Counted from the first letter of the stretch, positions 33,651 to 43,043 are shown. The stretch: 64,000 nt of DNA from Catenulispora pinistramenti (GCF_018274385.1 NZ_JAAFYZ010000003.1:78235-142234); one strand, 5' to 3'. A program made the numbers and translations. The notes: generated by a model not told the origin, from the sequence alone.

Positions 33651-35396
33651 TCAGCCCCTTTCTTCGGGAGCGGTGGTGCCGCGGCGGCGGCGCGGTTTGT
33701 CAGGGACTGGGGGAAGGAAGACCGGGGCGAGGGGCAACACGGCTGGCGGGTTCGGTGCCCGCTTGCGCGGCGACGGGTTCGGGAAGGCAGGCTCGTGCCT
33801 TAGGGCCGCGCCCGGCCGTGGTTCGGGCCTGGTCGGAACAGGCCGCGCAGGAGCCGCGCCGGGCTCCTTCTCGACCGGGCCGAACAAGCCGTACTGGCGC
33901 CCCCGGGGCGGCGGCGGTGCGCTCAGATGCTGCTCTTGGAGACGGTCGAGCCGGGTGGACCGGCCGGGTGGCAGGGCCAGTGGCTTGCGAACCGGTCCCA
34001 GCGGGGTGGTCGGCGCCGGTCCATGCGGTCGGGCGCTGCGGGGCGCCCCGGTCGTCGCTGCGGTGGGTTCGTCGGGAACCACGGCTGCCGTCACGGTGAC
34101 CGTCTCGGGTGCCGGCTGCCAACCTCCGATGCCGCCGCTGCCCGGCCCGGGGTAGGGTCCGCGCGCGGGAACGAGAGCCGATCCGGGCGTCGGCGGTCCG
34201 GGTCGGTGGTGGTTGTTCGAGGTGCCGTTGGCTCGCGGGGGTGCCGGACGCCGGGCGAAGTGGTCGCGGGCCAGAGCGAACCCGCGGTACAGCAGGTAGG
34301 ACTTCACCAGGCGTCCGGCCAGGGTCGCGCCGAGGGGCCGGCGTCCCAGAACGATCCTCGTCACCCAGATCGGGATCTTGATGAGGACGAACACGAGTAC
34401 CAGGGCCAACAGCAAATCGACGAGACCGCCGCCGGATGGAAGTCCGAGGATGATGTCGGCGTTTGGGTCGAAGAACACCTGGCAGCAGGTCACCAGCACG
34501 AGGGCTTGGCAGGCCTGGGTCGCGAGGCAGCCGATGATGGCCCGCCACCAGAGCTTGGCCAGGGGGTCGGTCTGGGGCAGGGCGTGGCAGGCGAGCGCGA
34601 GAGGGGATCCGGCGGTGAGAACGAGCAGGATCGCGGCGCGGAGGACACACGTCACCAGCAGCGCCACGCCCATGGCCGCGATGGCGCCGCCGATGAGGAC
34701 AGGGAACAGCTGGGTCACTGCGGACGGCTGGAAGATCTTGTCGACCACCATCGAGGTGAGTCGCGTATCGATCCCTTCGGCGGATAACTGGCCGTTCATC
34801 AACCCCGCGGCCAGGGCGTTTCCCAACGAGACCGACTGGCTGATCGCCCACAACGACGCGTTGGAGGCGATTATCCCGATGAGCAGGCGCGGCGCGATTT
34901 CCTTGATCGAGTGCCGGGTCTGTACCGTCTCGTGGCCCATCACGATGACGGCGGCGGCCAGGACGAACAGGATGTAGATCGTGTTGGCCATGATCAGCAC
35001 GCCGGTCCAGATCTGGGCGATCCGGCCGTTGGACACATCGGGGCTCGACAGGAGCGTCGACCCGATCAGCTTCAGGACAGGTTGAAGCGCCGACTTCACC
35101 AGGTTGCCGAGCCAGGTGTCGATCGCCTTCTCGATCTGCCCCGGGACGTCCCACCACGACGGGTCCGACCCGCCGGCCGGCGCGAGACCCGGGCCGACAG
35201 CCGGGGGCGGGGACATCTGGCCGCCGCCGATCAAGGGGCCGTAGATCCCCGGCGGCACCGGCTGCGGCGGGGGACTGCTCGGGTTTCCGGGCACTGCCGG
35301 GGCGGCGGCTGCCGCCCCGGCAGCGAAGACGACCAAGGCTGCTGCCACGCCGGCCAGGAGCAGCACCCGGCGGGCGTGGCAGCTGCGGCGGTGCAT
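33651..35396 (-). CDS. VirB6/TrbL-like polytopic membrane protein
   Basis: 581 aa. A signal-like N-terminus (VLLLAGVAAALVVFAAGAA) is followed by a Pro-rich extracellular segment. About six membrane helices then lie between residues 120 and 370, for example LIMANTIYILFVLAAAVIVM and GGLVDLLLALVLVFVLIKIP. A long Pro/Arg/Gly-rich cytoplasmic tail (370-581) closes the protein. Topology and context match TrbL/VirB6 channel proteins. It overlaps nothing but lies within 5 bases of both neighbours, so it is co-transcribed with them. Confidence 0.75.
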   Translation of the reverse strand: MHRRSCHARRVLLLAGVAAALVVFAAGAAAAAPAVPGNPSSPPPQPVPPGIYGPLIGGGQMSPPPAVGPGLAPAGGSDPSWWDVPGQIEKAIDTWLGNLVKSALQPVLKLIGSTLLSSPDVSNGRIAQIWTGVLIMANTIYILFVLAAAVIVMGHETVQTRHSIKEIAPRLLIGIIASNASLWAISQSVSLGNALAAGLMNGQLSAEGIDTRLTSMVVDKIFQPSAVTQLFPVLIGGAIAAMGVALLVTCVLRAAILLVLTAGSPLALACHALPQTDPLAKLWWRAIIGCLATQACQALVLVTCCQVFFDPNADIILGLPSGGGLVDLLLALVLVFVLIKIPIWVTRIVLGRRPLGATLAGRLVKSYLLYRGFALARDHFARRPAPPRANGTSNNHHRPGPPTPGSALVPARGPYPGPGSGGIGGWQPAPETVTVTAAVVPDEPTAATTGAPRSARPHGPAPTTPLGPVRKPLALPPGRSTRLDRLQEQHLSAPPPPRGRQYGLFGPVEKEPGAAPARPVPTRPEPRPGAALRHEPAFPNPSPRKRAPNPPAVLPLAPVFLPPVPDKPRRRRGTTAPEERG

Positions 35397-35399
35397 GTC

Positions 35400-35759
35400 T
35401 CAGCCCCCGCCGACGATCGACTTCAGGGCATCGACCAGGACCGGGGCCAACACCGCCAGGGCATAACCGATGGCCGCCGACCTCAGCGCGTGCTTGGCCC
35501 GCTCGACCTCACCGGGGTCCCCGGCGGCGATCAGGTACTTGACCCCGCCGATCGTCAGGAACGTCGTTGCCAGGCCGACCAGCAGGTTGACCAACCAGGT
35601 GCGGACACCCTCGATCACCTGTTGCAGCGTCGGCCCCGGGGCGGTGGGGCCGCCGGCGGCGTGGACGCGGGTCACGGCGAAGATCGCGAAAACGGCGGTG
35701 GCTGCCAGTAGCACGGCGGCCCGACGGCGATGGTCGTGTTGATTGGGGTCGTAGGTCAT
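35400..35759 (-). CDS. VirB2/TrbC-like pilin subunit
   Basis: 119 aa from ATG 35759; upstream extension reads as antisense of the sigma-like gene. An N-terminal signal-like helix (AVLLAATAVFAIFAVTRVHA) probably is cleaved after AHA-like residues (VHAAGG). Two membrane helices follow (about residues 55-75 and 92-114) separated by GDPGEVERAKHALRS. This two-helix layout with a short basic loop is typical of VirB2-type pilins, and Gram-positive systems often have such proteins at the head of the cluster. Confidence 0.7.
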   Translation of the reverse strand: MTYDPNQHDHRRRAAVLLAATAVFAIFAVTRVHAAGGPTAPGPTLQQVIEGVRTWLVNLLVGLATTFLTIGGVKYLIAAGDPGEVERAKHALRSAAIGYALAVLAPVLVDALKSIVGGG

Positions 35760-35857
35760 CGTGCGCAGCCCTTTGGTTCGTGGAATCGGCGATACCTCGT
35801 CCACAAAGGCCGCGGGCCGACGCACAGTCGGGGTCTGGGAAACTCCTCTGACCCCGC

Positions 35858-36643
35858 TCACGCCCGGCCCCGGGACTGCACGAGAGCTGACTTCGACGGC
35901 ACCGGCCGGCCCTGCAACCAGGCGACCAGCCGAGCCTCGGCCCGCTGCCGTCGGATCTTCACGGCGTTCGGCGTCACGCCCAGCATCTCGGCAGCCTCGG
36001 CCAGCCCGACCCCCTCCAACCGGGTCATGCCGATCAGATCGGCGTCGGCCGCGGACAGGACGCCTTCCCGTTCGGCACGGACCAGGACCAGGTCTTCGTG
36101 TCCGAACGGCATCCGCGGCGGCTCGGACTGGAACGCCGAGGCGTGGCGGACGAAGTCGATCTCGGATGCCACGGTGCGCTCGGCGGCGCGGAAAGCTGCC
36201 CAGCGGAGCCGGGGGAGGATGCCCGGGCGGCTGATGTCGATCGTGGCCAGGTGGTCCAGGAAGGCGGTGACGACTTCGCCGTCCAGGTCTTCGACGGGAC
36301 CGTCGAAGCTGCGGGCGAAGGAGGCGGCGATCGTCTTCAGCGCCGGCATCGCCATTGCGACGGCGACGACGGTCCAGGCCCCGGCCATTTCGCGCGAGCG
36401 GCGGACCAACTCGGCCCACACGGTGTCGCGCGCGGCCATGGGAGTGGACTTGGACAGCAGGGTCTTCCGGAGTTCGGTGACGGTCACCTCGTCGCGGCCC
36501 GCCGGTGCTGCGGTCAGGAGGAAGGAGGCGGGAAACGCCAGCGGCGCGTCGTCGGCGCACAAGGTGAGAAACGCGGATTCGACGGCGTGCAGCGGCGACG
36601 TGGAGAGGGCGGACGAGGCTGAGGCGGCGATGTCGATCTTCAT
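35858..36643 (-). CDS. Sigma-70-like regulator at the head of the transfer operon
   Basis: 261 aa. The C-terminal part has a sigma region 4-like HTH: LAEAAEMLGVTPNAVKIRRQ (about residues 212-231), preceded by LVRAEREGVLSAADADLIGM. The middle (PGILPRLRWAAFRAAERTV) resembles region 2 weakly. It could be a divergent ECF-like sigma factor or a regulator that borrowed region 4. Its place directly upstream of the VirB2-like gene suggests it switches on the transfer operon. No anti-sigma gene is seen beside it. Confidence 0.65.
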   Translation of the reverse strand: MKIDIAASASSALSTSPLHAVESAFLTLCADDAPLAFPASFLLTAAPAGRDEVTVTELRKTLLSKSTPMAARDTVWAELVRRSREMAGAWTVVAVAMAMPALKTIAASFARSFDGPVEDLDGEVVTAFLDHLATIDISRPGILPRLRWAAFRAAERTVASEIDFVRHASAFQSEPPRMPFGHEDLVLVRAEREGVLSAADADLIGMTRLEGVGLAEAAEMLGVTPNAVKIRRQRAEARLVAWLQGRPVPSKSALVQSRGRA

Positions 36644-36999
36644 CGGTGGCTCCCGAAAGCTGGGGGTGAACGTGTTGCTTTCGGGTTCGCGGGGTGCCTG
36701 ACACGGTGCTGAAGGGGCGCTGTCCGACGCCTTGCTCGCTCCTGAAACGAGGCGTCGGGCTGTATCTGAACGACCTGAACGAAGGGTTTCGGCGCACCGG
36801 CTAATAGAGTGTTGACCTGCTAGTTCAGCAGCTGATCAGGATCCAGACAGGGCGGCAGACCGGTGTCACTAGGCGATCCGCAGCCGCCCCGCCCCGGTAT
36901 CCAGCTGCTGCTCGCGCTCCGGCACGAACTCACCGATCGTTCCGTTTGCGGCGGTTCTGTATCCGGTGACCGTTGTTGAGATTGATCGTTGTTCCGTCT
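36644..36999. other. Intergenic region with a 3' gene remnant
   Basis: Upstream region of the sigma-like gene and of the recombinase island. On the minus strand, positions 36869-36972 read GYRTAANGTIGEFVPEREQQ then LDTGAGRLRIA and a TAG stop, with clean actinobacterial codon use but no start. This looks like the end of a gene cut by insertion of the recombinase island. The remainder (36644-36868) shows no gene; a promoter for the sigma-like gene is expected there. Confidence 0.35.
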
Positions 37000-38457
37000 A
37001 TGACGGAGATCGACAGCGGTGCGTGGTGCTGGCAGGTTCATCGGTACGACTTGTCGCGGCCGGGCGGTGAACTGATGGAGCTGGTCGCGAGGTTCGCGCC
37101 GGACCTGCCGTCGTGGATACGGGTCCGTGGAGTCGAGGATGGACAGCGGTTCGTCGTCGGCCCGAACGGGCTGCCAGATCTCCGGATCAACGAGTGTCTG
37201 GGCTCGGCGAAGTGGCGCAACCTGGGCGAGCGGACCCGGGTGAGCTACACGTACTCGGTCGTCGTGTGGCTGAACTTCCTGATGGCACGGGGCGCGGACT
37301 GGTGGCAGGCCACGGAGGATGACGCCGAGGAGTTTGTGTTCTGGCGGATGACCGATCCGGCCAACGAGCGTCGGATCGCGGCGAACTCGTTCTCCCGCGA
37401 CCTGGCGGGGCTGAAGAAGTTCTACGCCCGCATGGGCAAGATACACGGTGTTGCGGACCCGTTCGAGGACATCGAGGCTCCGCGGGCGGCTCGGCAGGAG
37501 AACGTGAAGTGGCTGGATCCGGCCGGCTATCGGCGCTGGCGGGACCTCGGGGTACGCGGGATGGGACTTGACGGTTGCGTCGACGGCTGGTGGCGGGGCC
37601 GCAACGAGGAACGTGACGCGGCGTTCTGCGATGGCCTGTTCGGCACCGGCCTGCGTGTGTCGGAGTGGGCCAGCGTGGTGCTGCCGGAGCTACCACGGTT
37701 CGAACCGCGACGCGGCTACTACACGTGCTTGCTGGCCGACGCCTGCGCCAAGGGCGGCTACGGCCATGCCTACTGGCTCCCGCAGGCACCGATGAAGGCG
37801 GCGCTGGGCTATGTCGAGGGGCCCCGGGCAGCGGCGGTGCGGCGAGCTCAGGCCGCTGGGCGCTATGAGCGGCTTGACGGTCTGCGCGAGGTGAGCGTCG
37901 CCGGCCTGTCGTCGGTGACGATGACCGGCCCGCGCGGCGGCACGGTCAAGCGGGCCTGGAACGACGTTGGCCCGCGCACCCGGCTGCGGCTGTTCCGCCG
38001 GACCGAGACGGGGCTGGAGCCGCTGGCGCTGTGGTTGAACGAGGACGGGCTGCCGCGCGACGGCCGCGGTTGGCAGCACACGTTCGACGTCGCCAACGAG
38101 CGGATCGCCGCACTGGGGCTGACCAGCTTCTCGGCGACTGCGCACATACTGCGGCACAGCTGCGCGCTGAAGTGGTATTCGATCGGGAAGCTGGTGTTCA
38201 CCAGCAAGCTCGGGCATCTGGACGAGCGGGAGCGGGCAGACTTCCGCGAGCAGTTCGGCGACACCTGGCACCTGGTACAGACCATGCTTGGCCACCGCAG
38301 TGTCGAGACCACCAAAAACACGTACCTGGAGCCGTTCCGGACGCTCGACGTTGAGATTCTTCTCGCACACGCTGATGACTTCCCGATCGACCAGGTCATG
38401 GCCGCAGCGTTCGCCGATCATCCCCGAGTCCGCACCGATCCACTGGCGGCTGCCTAA
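37000..38457 (+). CDS. Tyrosine recombinase A of the trio
   Basis: 485 aa from ATG 37000 (an in-frame TTG lies upstream but the ATG is favoured). An N-terminal SAM-like core-binding domain is expected at about 55-150 (TRVSYTYSVVVWLNFLM). All catalytic boxes are present: GTGLRVSEWA (Arg), HILRHSCALKW (His-x-x-Arg-His) and MLGHRSVETTKNTYL (His and Tyr nucleophile). It should therefore be an active integrase-like enzyme. It is equivalent by position to Tn554 TnpA or RitA. The stop abuts the next ATG (TAAATG). Confidence 0.85.
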   Translation: MTEIDSGAWCWQVHRYDLSRPGGELMELVARFAPDLPSWIRVRGVEDGQRFVVGPNGLPDLRINECLGSAKWRNLGERTRVSYTYSVVVWLNFLMARGADWWQATEDDAEEFVFWRMTDPANERRIAANSFSRDLAGLKKFYARMGKIHGVADPFEDIEAPRAARQENVKWLDPAGYRRWRDLGVRGMGLDGCVDGWWRGRNEERDAAFCDGLFGTGLRVSEWASVVLPELPRFEPRRGYYTCLLADACAKGGYGHAYWLPQAPMKAALGYVEGPRAAAVRRAQAAGRYERLDGLREVSVAGLSSVTMTGPRGGTVKRAWNDVGPRTRLRLFRRTETGLEPLALWLNEDGLPRDGRGWQHTFDVANERIAALGLTSFSATAHILRHSCALKWYSIGKLVFTSKLGHLDERERADFREQFGDTWHLVQTMLGHRSVETTKNTYLEPFRTLDVEILLAHADDFPIDQVMAAAFADHPRVRTDPLAAA

Positions 38458-40347
38458 ATGCGCGGCCAGCCAGCTGCGCTTCCGATGGATCAGACAACCA
38501 CGCACGGGTTGCTGGACGGTTCCAGTGGGATGGTGGTGCGCCGGTTCAGCCAGGACGGCACAGAACACCGCGACTTCGACTTCGGTAGCTTGCCCTGTTC
38601 GGAGGTTCTGCGCGAGGCGCTGATGAAGGCATTCTTGCGGCGCACAGCGCCGGGAACACGGGTGACGAGTATGGCGGCGATGGGCCATGCCTTCCGCATC
38701 GCGCGGCAGTTCGCTGATTATCTCGCGGGTCTTCGTTGGCCTCCGCGTGAACCGTCGCAGCTGACCGCAGAGCACTTCGACAGCTTTTGCGCTGCCAGGT
38801 TGGCCGCTTCCCCAAAATCCATGCCCAACCAGGTCGGGGATCTGCGGCGCCTACTGGCCTGCATGGATGGCATCAACACGACACTCACAGCGCGCATGGC
38901 CAGCGAACGACCCTCAAGGCTTGAGGCTGAGCCCAAGCACAGCTACAGTCGCGCGGAGTTCAAACGGATTGCCGATGCCGCCCGCGCAGATTTGCGGTCC
39001 GCGGCCAAGCGAATCCGGGGCAACCGCGAGGCTCTGCGACAGTTCCGAGAGCGGGAGTTGGCTCCCTCCGTGTGCGGCGATGCGGGCCTGCTTCGCAGGC
39101 TGGAGCTCCTGGACTACGTCGACCGTTTCGGAGACGTTCCCCGATACGCTGAGTCACCGCGCCCAAACTGGCCTTCGCCGCCGCCGCTGTCGTGGGTCCA
39201 GAAGCACGGTTCCGCTCCGTTGGTGGTGTCCTGGCTGCACCTGACCATCGGGGAGGCAGCATCAGCAGCGGTGCTGCTGGCGGTGATGACCGGCGAGAAC
39301 CCGGAGGTAATCGTCAAGGTTCCTGCGGCACATCACCGGCCCGACGGCTTCACCGGAACACCGGGGACAGCGGTGGTCGACCTGCTCAAGCTGCGACGCG
39401 GACGGCGTGCCTGGATGACACTGGCGATGTCAGATGTCCCGGACTGGATCAGCATCCCCGACACTCCGGAGATTAACACGCGCGATGAGCTGCACACCGC
39501 GTTCGGGCTCTACGTCCTGCTGCACGAGCTGACCGCCGGGTCACGGGCACTCGTCGGTGGAGACAAGCTCCTGATCGGCTACCACAGAAGCGGTGGCAGC
39601 CACGGTCTTCGGCCGATAAATCCACACCATACTTCGCACCTCGTCCGCAACCAGGTCCGCAAGTGGGATCTGATCCGAGACGACCCCGACGACGGCCGGC
39701 CGGCCCCGCTGCTTCCAACCCTGGGCCGGCTGCGCCTGACCTACATCGAGCTGCACCAGCAGCCGGTCGCACACACTGAGCAGACCGCCGCGTCCACCTA
39801 CCTGGGGCGCAACCGCGGAAACGTCACCGAATACCAGAAGATTGTGGCCGACGCCCTGGCTGAAGAGGCCGCAAAGGCTCATGCTCGACGAACGGTGGCG
39901 ACGATGTCCGCGACGGACGTCGCGCGGGCGGCAACGGATCCGCAAGCTGTCGCCGCCCAACAGGGCCTGGATCCCGTGACGCTCCAGCGGATGCTGGCCG
40001 GCAAGCTGGATACGGTGCTAGCAGCCTGCACTGATTACCAAAACGGGCCGCACACGCCCGGTCAACCCTGCCGCGCCTCGTTCATGCTCTGCTTGGAGTG
40101 CGAGTGCGCCAGAGCCCTTCCCCGCCACCTCGCGCTACAGGTCCTAGTACATGACAAGCTCGCGGCCCGCCGCGGGCAGATCGATGCGTTGCGCTGGGCT
40201 CAGCGCTTTGCCACGCCATACGCACGCCTGGTCAACCTGCTCGGCCAGCACGACTCTGCTGCGGTCGCTGACGCCCGAGCCCACGCCAGCCCGGCCGAAC
40301 ATGCCCTTGCCGATCGCTTCCTGAATCGAGAGTTGGACCTGCGATGA
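38458..40347 (+). CDS. Recombinase-like protein B of the trio, degenerate active site
   Basis: 629 aa. The fold pattern of tyrosine recombinases can be followed but key boxes are altered. Box I reads VMTGENPEVI where an Arg is expected. The HxxR box reads LGRLRLTYIEL. Box III reads YLGRNRGNVTEYQKIV, keeping Tyr but with Arg in place of His. A Cys cluster (CRASFMLCLECECARAL) lies near the C-terminus. It may be a structural or DNA-binding partner of the other two enzymes. Its ATG and stop overlap both neighbours. Confidence 0.7.
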   Translation: MRGQPAALPMDQTTTHGLLDGSSGMVVRRFSQDGTEHRDFDFGSLPCSEVLREALMKAFLRRTAPGTRVTSMAAMGHAFRIARQFADYLAGLRWPPREPSQLTAEHFDSFCAARLAASPKSMPNQVGDLRRLLACMDGINTTLTARMASERPSRLEAEPKHSYSRAEFKRIADAARADLRSAAKRIRGNREALRQFRERELAPSVCGDAGLLRRLELLDYVDRFGDVPRYAESPRPNWPSPPPLSWVQKHGSAPLVVSWLHLTIGEAASAAVLLAVMTGENPEVIVKVPAAHHRPDGFTGTPGTAVVDLLKLRRGRRAWMTLAMSDVPDWISIPDTPEINTRDELHTAFGLYVLLHELTAGSRALVGGDKLLIGYHRSGGSHGLRPINPHHTSHLVRNQVRKWDLIRDDPDDGRPAPLLPTLGRLRLTYIELHQQPVAHTEQTAASTYLGRNRGNVTEYQKIVADALAEEAAKAHARRTVATMSATDVARAATDPQAVAAQQGLDPVTLQRMLAGKLDTVLAACTDYQNGPHTPGQPCRASFMLCLECECARALPRHLALQVLVHDKLAARRGQIDALRWAQRFATPYARLVNLLGQHDSAAVADARAHASPAEHALADRFLNRELDLR

Positions 40348-42500
40348 CCGTCTCAACTGTCGCCACCACGACCTTGTCCGCCGCCGGCGCACCGGGCATC
40401 GGCTCATGGCCCGGCCCGCGCACCGTGGTGCTGACGGACCGCCCCTTGGTCGGCGGGACCGATCCAGCCAGGCTGTCATGCTTCGCTGACGACTGGTGGG
40501 ACCTCAATCCGGCAGTGTTCGAGCATCATCAGCGGTCCGCATCCCTGAACTTCGCGCTGATCCCGGCCGCGCTACGCCAAGATGCGAAGCTCTACATCTG
40601 GTTTCTGATCAACCGCGGGCGGGCGCTGCGTGGTGGGCAAGAGTCCCGACTCTCGATCCAGTCGATCCGGACCCTGTTCACCTGCTACCTGCGATTCGTG
40701 CTGCAGTGGTTCGCCGATCATGGGGTGACCCGCCTAAACCAGGTCAGCCCCGACCTGCTCTGGGACTACTTGCGCAGCTTGGAGGTCGAGAACGTTCCCT
40801 ACGACCGCCGATACCGGCTGATCAACGAGGTTCGTCGGCTCTGGCAGCACCGGGACGTCCTGCCGGAGCACATGCAGCTACCGCAGGCCCCGCCATGGGG
40901 CGGCGAGGACAGCAGGGACCTGCTGGGCCGGACCCGCGGAGACAGGGAGAACCGCACCCGCCGGATCGGTGAGGAAACCATGCAGATGCTGCTGGCCTGG
41001 GCCATGCGGTTCGTCGAGGATTTCTCCGACGACGTCCTGGCCGCCTGGAGTGACCACCAGCGCTGGCTTGCCCGCGGCGCCCACCTCCGACCGAGACGGG
41101 ACGCTCGGGCGTCTCGCCACGAACCCGGGGCCTTGGCGCCGAAGATCCGCACCTACCTTGAAGACCTCCGACGCAGCGGCGGCTCGCTACCGGGTTATCG
41201 CGACGAGGGCGGGCAGTTGCAGATCCGGTGGGGCCACCTATCGCTGATGTTCGACTGCGCTTCCTCGCTGGAACACACCACGACCGGGGCGTTAATCCAG
41301 AACTCCGGCTTGCCCATCGGGGAGACGACCTGGCTGCCGACCCCCATTACCGGCATGCTTGACGGCCGACCCTGGCGCGATCCTGGGATCGAATACAAAC
41401 AGGCCCACATGTTCGCCCGGTTGCTGAGTACAGCCTGCTTCGTCGTCGTCAGCTATCTGTCCGGCGCGAGGGTCGGTGAGGTGTTGAACCTGCGCCGGGG
41501 ATGCGTGCGACACGACAAAGGCACAGGGCTCTGGCTTATGGATGGGCTCTACTTCAAGGGCGCCGAAGATGAACACGGCAACAAGATCCCCGAAGGGCAG
41601 CTCCGACCGGATCCTTGGGTGATCATCGAACCGGTAGTCAAAGCCGTGTCTGTCCTGGAACGGCTACACACCAGCCCGTTGCTGTTCCCCAACCACCTCA
41701 AGCCGCACCTGACAAGGCAGGCGAACAGCCTGCGCCAAGGTCAGGCGCGAAGCGACCGGGTTATGGCCACCGACCTGGCGGCGTTCGTCGAATGGATCAA
41801 CGCCGAGTGCTCCCGGCTGGGACGCCGCGACGCCATCCCTGATGACGGCAAGCCGTTGGCCCCTATCCGGCTCCGCCGCACGCTTGCCTGGTTTATCCGC
41901 CGCCGCCCTCGCGGACTCATCGCTGCCTCGATCCAGTACGGCCACGCCCATGTCCGGATGACACAGGGCTACGCCGGCTCTTACGCATCCGGGTTCCCCG
42001 ATGAATACGCGTTCGAGGACTACCTGTTCCGCTTGGACACCCTGGCGGAGGATGAAAAGTCACTTGTTGACGGCGAACGCGTCTCCGGACCAGCCGCTGA
42101 CAACTACCGCTTCCGCGTCAGCGCAGCCAACAAAGAGTTCGCTGGCCGCGTCATCATCGGGGAACGCCGCGTCCGCGACCTCCTCGGCAACCCCCTGCTC
42201 CAGATCCATCATGGCGAGGGCATGACCTGCGTCTTCAATCCTGTCACCGCCGCCTGCCAAATCCGCGGCTCCGCCGATGACTCGATGGTCACGCCGGACA
42301 TCGACGACTGCCGGCCCAAGTGCCCCAACATCGCCAGAACCGACCGCGACATCGCCTGGATCGAACAGCGGGCCGCCGAAATAGAGGACATCGTTGCCGA
42401 CCCGCTCGCGCCACCGATCCGTCACGCACGGGAGCGATCCGAACTCGACCGACTACTGAAGATCATCGCTGGCCACGAGACAGACGGAGCATGCCGGTGA
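40344..42500 (+). CDS. Tyrosine recombinase C of the trio
   Basis: 718 aa, ATGA overlap with the previous gene. Box I is YLSGARVGEVLNLRRG (Arg), the second box is RLRRTLAWFIRR (Arg kept, His replaced by Arg), and box III is QYGHAHVRMTQGYAGSY (His and Tyr). The C-terminus carries a Cys-rich segment: CVFNPVTAAC and then CRPKCPNI. This resembles TnpB-type large recombinases of Tn554-like elements. It probably acts with protein A in a single complex. Confidence 0.75.
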   Translation: MTVSTVATTTLSAAGAPGIGSWPGPRTVVLTDRPLVGGTDPARLSCFADDWWDLNPAVFEHHQRSASLNFALIPAALRQDAKLYIWFLINRGRALRGGQESRLSIQSIRTLFTCYLRFVLQWFADHGVTRLNQVSPDLLWDYLRSLEVENVPYDRRYRLINEVRRLWQHRDVLPEHMQLPQAPPWGGEDSRDLLGRTRGDRENRTRRIGEETMQMLLAWAMRFVEDFSDDVLAAWSDHQRWLARGAHLRPRRDARASRHEPGALAPKIRTYLEDLRRSGGSLPGYRDEGGQLQIRWGHLSLMFDCASSLEHTTTGALIQNSGLPIGETTWLPTPITGMLDGRPWRDPGIEYKQAHMFARLLSTACFVVVSYLSGARVGEVLNLRRGCVRHDKGTGLWLMDGLYFKGAEDEHGNKIPEGQLRPDPWVIIEPVVKAVSVLERLHTSPLLFPNHLKPHLTRQANSLRQGQARSDRVMATDLAAFVEWINAECSRLGRRDAIPDDGKPLAPIRLRRTLAWFIRRRPRGLIAASIQYGHAHVRMTQGYAGSYASGFPDEYAFEDYLFRLDTLAEDEKSLVDGERVSGPAADNYRFRVSAANKEFAGRVIIGERRVRDLLGNPLLQIHHGEGMTCVFNPVTAACQIRGSADDSMVTPDIDDCRPKCPNIARTDRDIAWIEQRAAEIEDIVADPLAPPIRHARERSELDRLLKIIAGHETDGACR

Positions 42501-42931
42501 ACGCCATCTCAATCGAACGCGAATCCGATCCGGTCCGCAAAGCCATCCTGGCCGCGATGAACCGGCTGCTTCGGCACACCCCTCAGCGCTCGACCGGGCG
42601 CCTGAGCATCAGTCAGCTGGCGATTGAGGCGGGCGTCAAGCGCTGGGTCCTCACTCACCAGCACACCGATCTCAAAGACCTGTTCCAGCAACAGGCCGGT
42701 CAGCAGGAAGCGCGCCGCTCCGCAGCCCTGCGATCCGCCGACGAATTCGAGCAGCTCAACAGGCGACACGCCGAGCTCCAAGCCCACTGCCGATTCCTCC
42801 AAGACCGGCTCGACACATACGCCACCGCACTGAGCCTGCTCGCCGCAGAGAACGCCGCCCTTGCCGATCGCAGCAACGACGCCGCCAAGGTCCAGATCCT
42901 GCCGCCCCGCCGGCCGTCGCACAGGCCCTAG
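42491..42931 (+). CDS. Small helical partner protein (TnpC/DUF6262-like)
   Basis: 146 aa from ATG 42491; GTG 42497, which overlaps the previous stop as GTGA, is an equally good start. An HTH-like region lies near residues 35-60 (SISQLAIEAGVKRWVLTHQH), and a coiled-coil-like segment follows at about 70-130 (FEQLNRRHAELQAHCRFLQ). The combination of HTH and coiled coil matches the small proteins found after recombinase genes in Tn554-like elements, where TnpC influences orientation and efficiency. Role here is inferred. Confidence 0.65.
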   Translation: MPVNAISIERESDPVRKAILAAMNRLLRHTPQRSTGRLSISQLAIEAGVKRWVLTHQHTDLKDLFQQQAGQQEARRSAALRSADEFEQLNRRHAELQAHCRFLQDRLDTYATALSLLAAENAALADRSNDAAKVQILPPRRPSHRP

Positions 42932-43028
42932 TCAAGGCGTTCTAGTGGGATCGAGCACGTCCTATCGGCGATACTGCGCCACTCTCAGCTCGTATATGGC
43001 CAGGCCTCTTGCTCAATACTCCGTTAGC

Positions 43029-43040
43029 CGATATATATCG
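43029..43040. promoter_or_regulatory. Palindromic candidate PadR operator
   Basis: CGATATATATCG is a perfect 12-bp palindrome ending 3 bases before the ATG of the PadR gene. It is AT-rich against a GC-rich background. It would overlap the ribosome site or the -10 region, which fits autorepression. Inference from position and symmetry. Confidence 0.45.
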
Positions 43041-43043
43041 ACC

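Larger units (their letters stand above)
37000..42931 (+). mobile_element. Tn554/RIT-like island: three tyrosine recombinases plus a small protein
   Basis: Four genes on one strand are joined by TAA-ATG, ATGA and GTGA/ATG overlaps. The first three are tyrosine recombinases of 485, 629 and 718 aa, and the fourth is a 146-aa helical protein resembling the small partner (TnpC/DUF6262-like) of such elements. A gene remnant abuts the left side. I did not find clear terminal inverted repeats, so the element ends are approximate. Confidence 0.7.

Noticed and set aside
33700..35157. Second long frame on the minus strand inside the VirB6-like gene
   Set aside because: The other frame has membrane helices, a signal-like start and context; this one is Arg/Pro-rich without structure.
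36820..37446. 208-codon minus-strand frame over the first recombinase
   Set aside because: Mostly antisense of a recombinase with all catalytic boxes; the plausible remnant there is in another frame.
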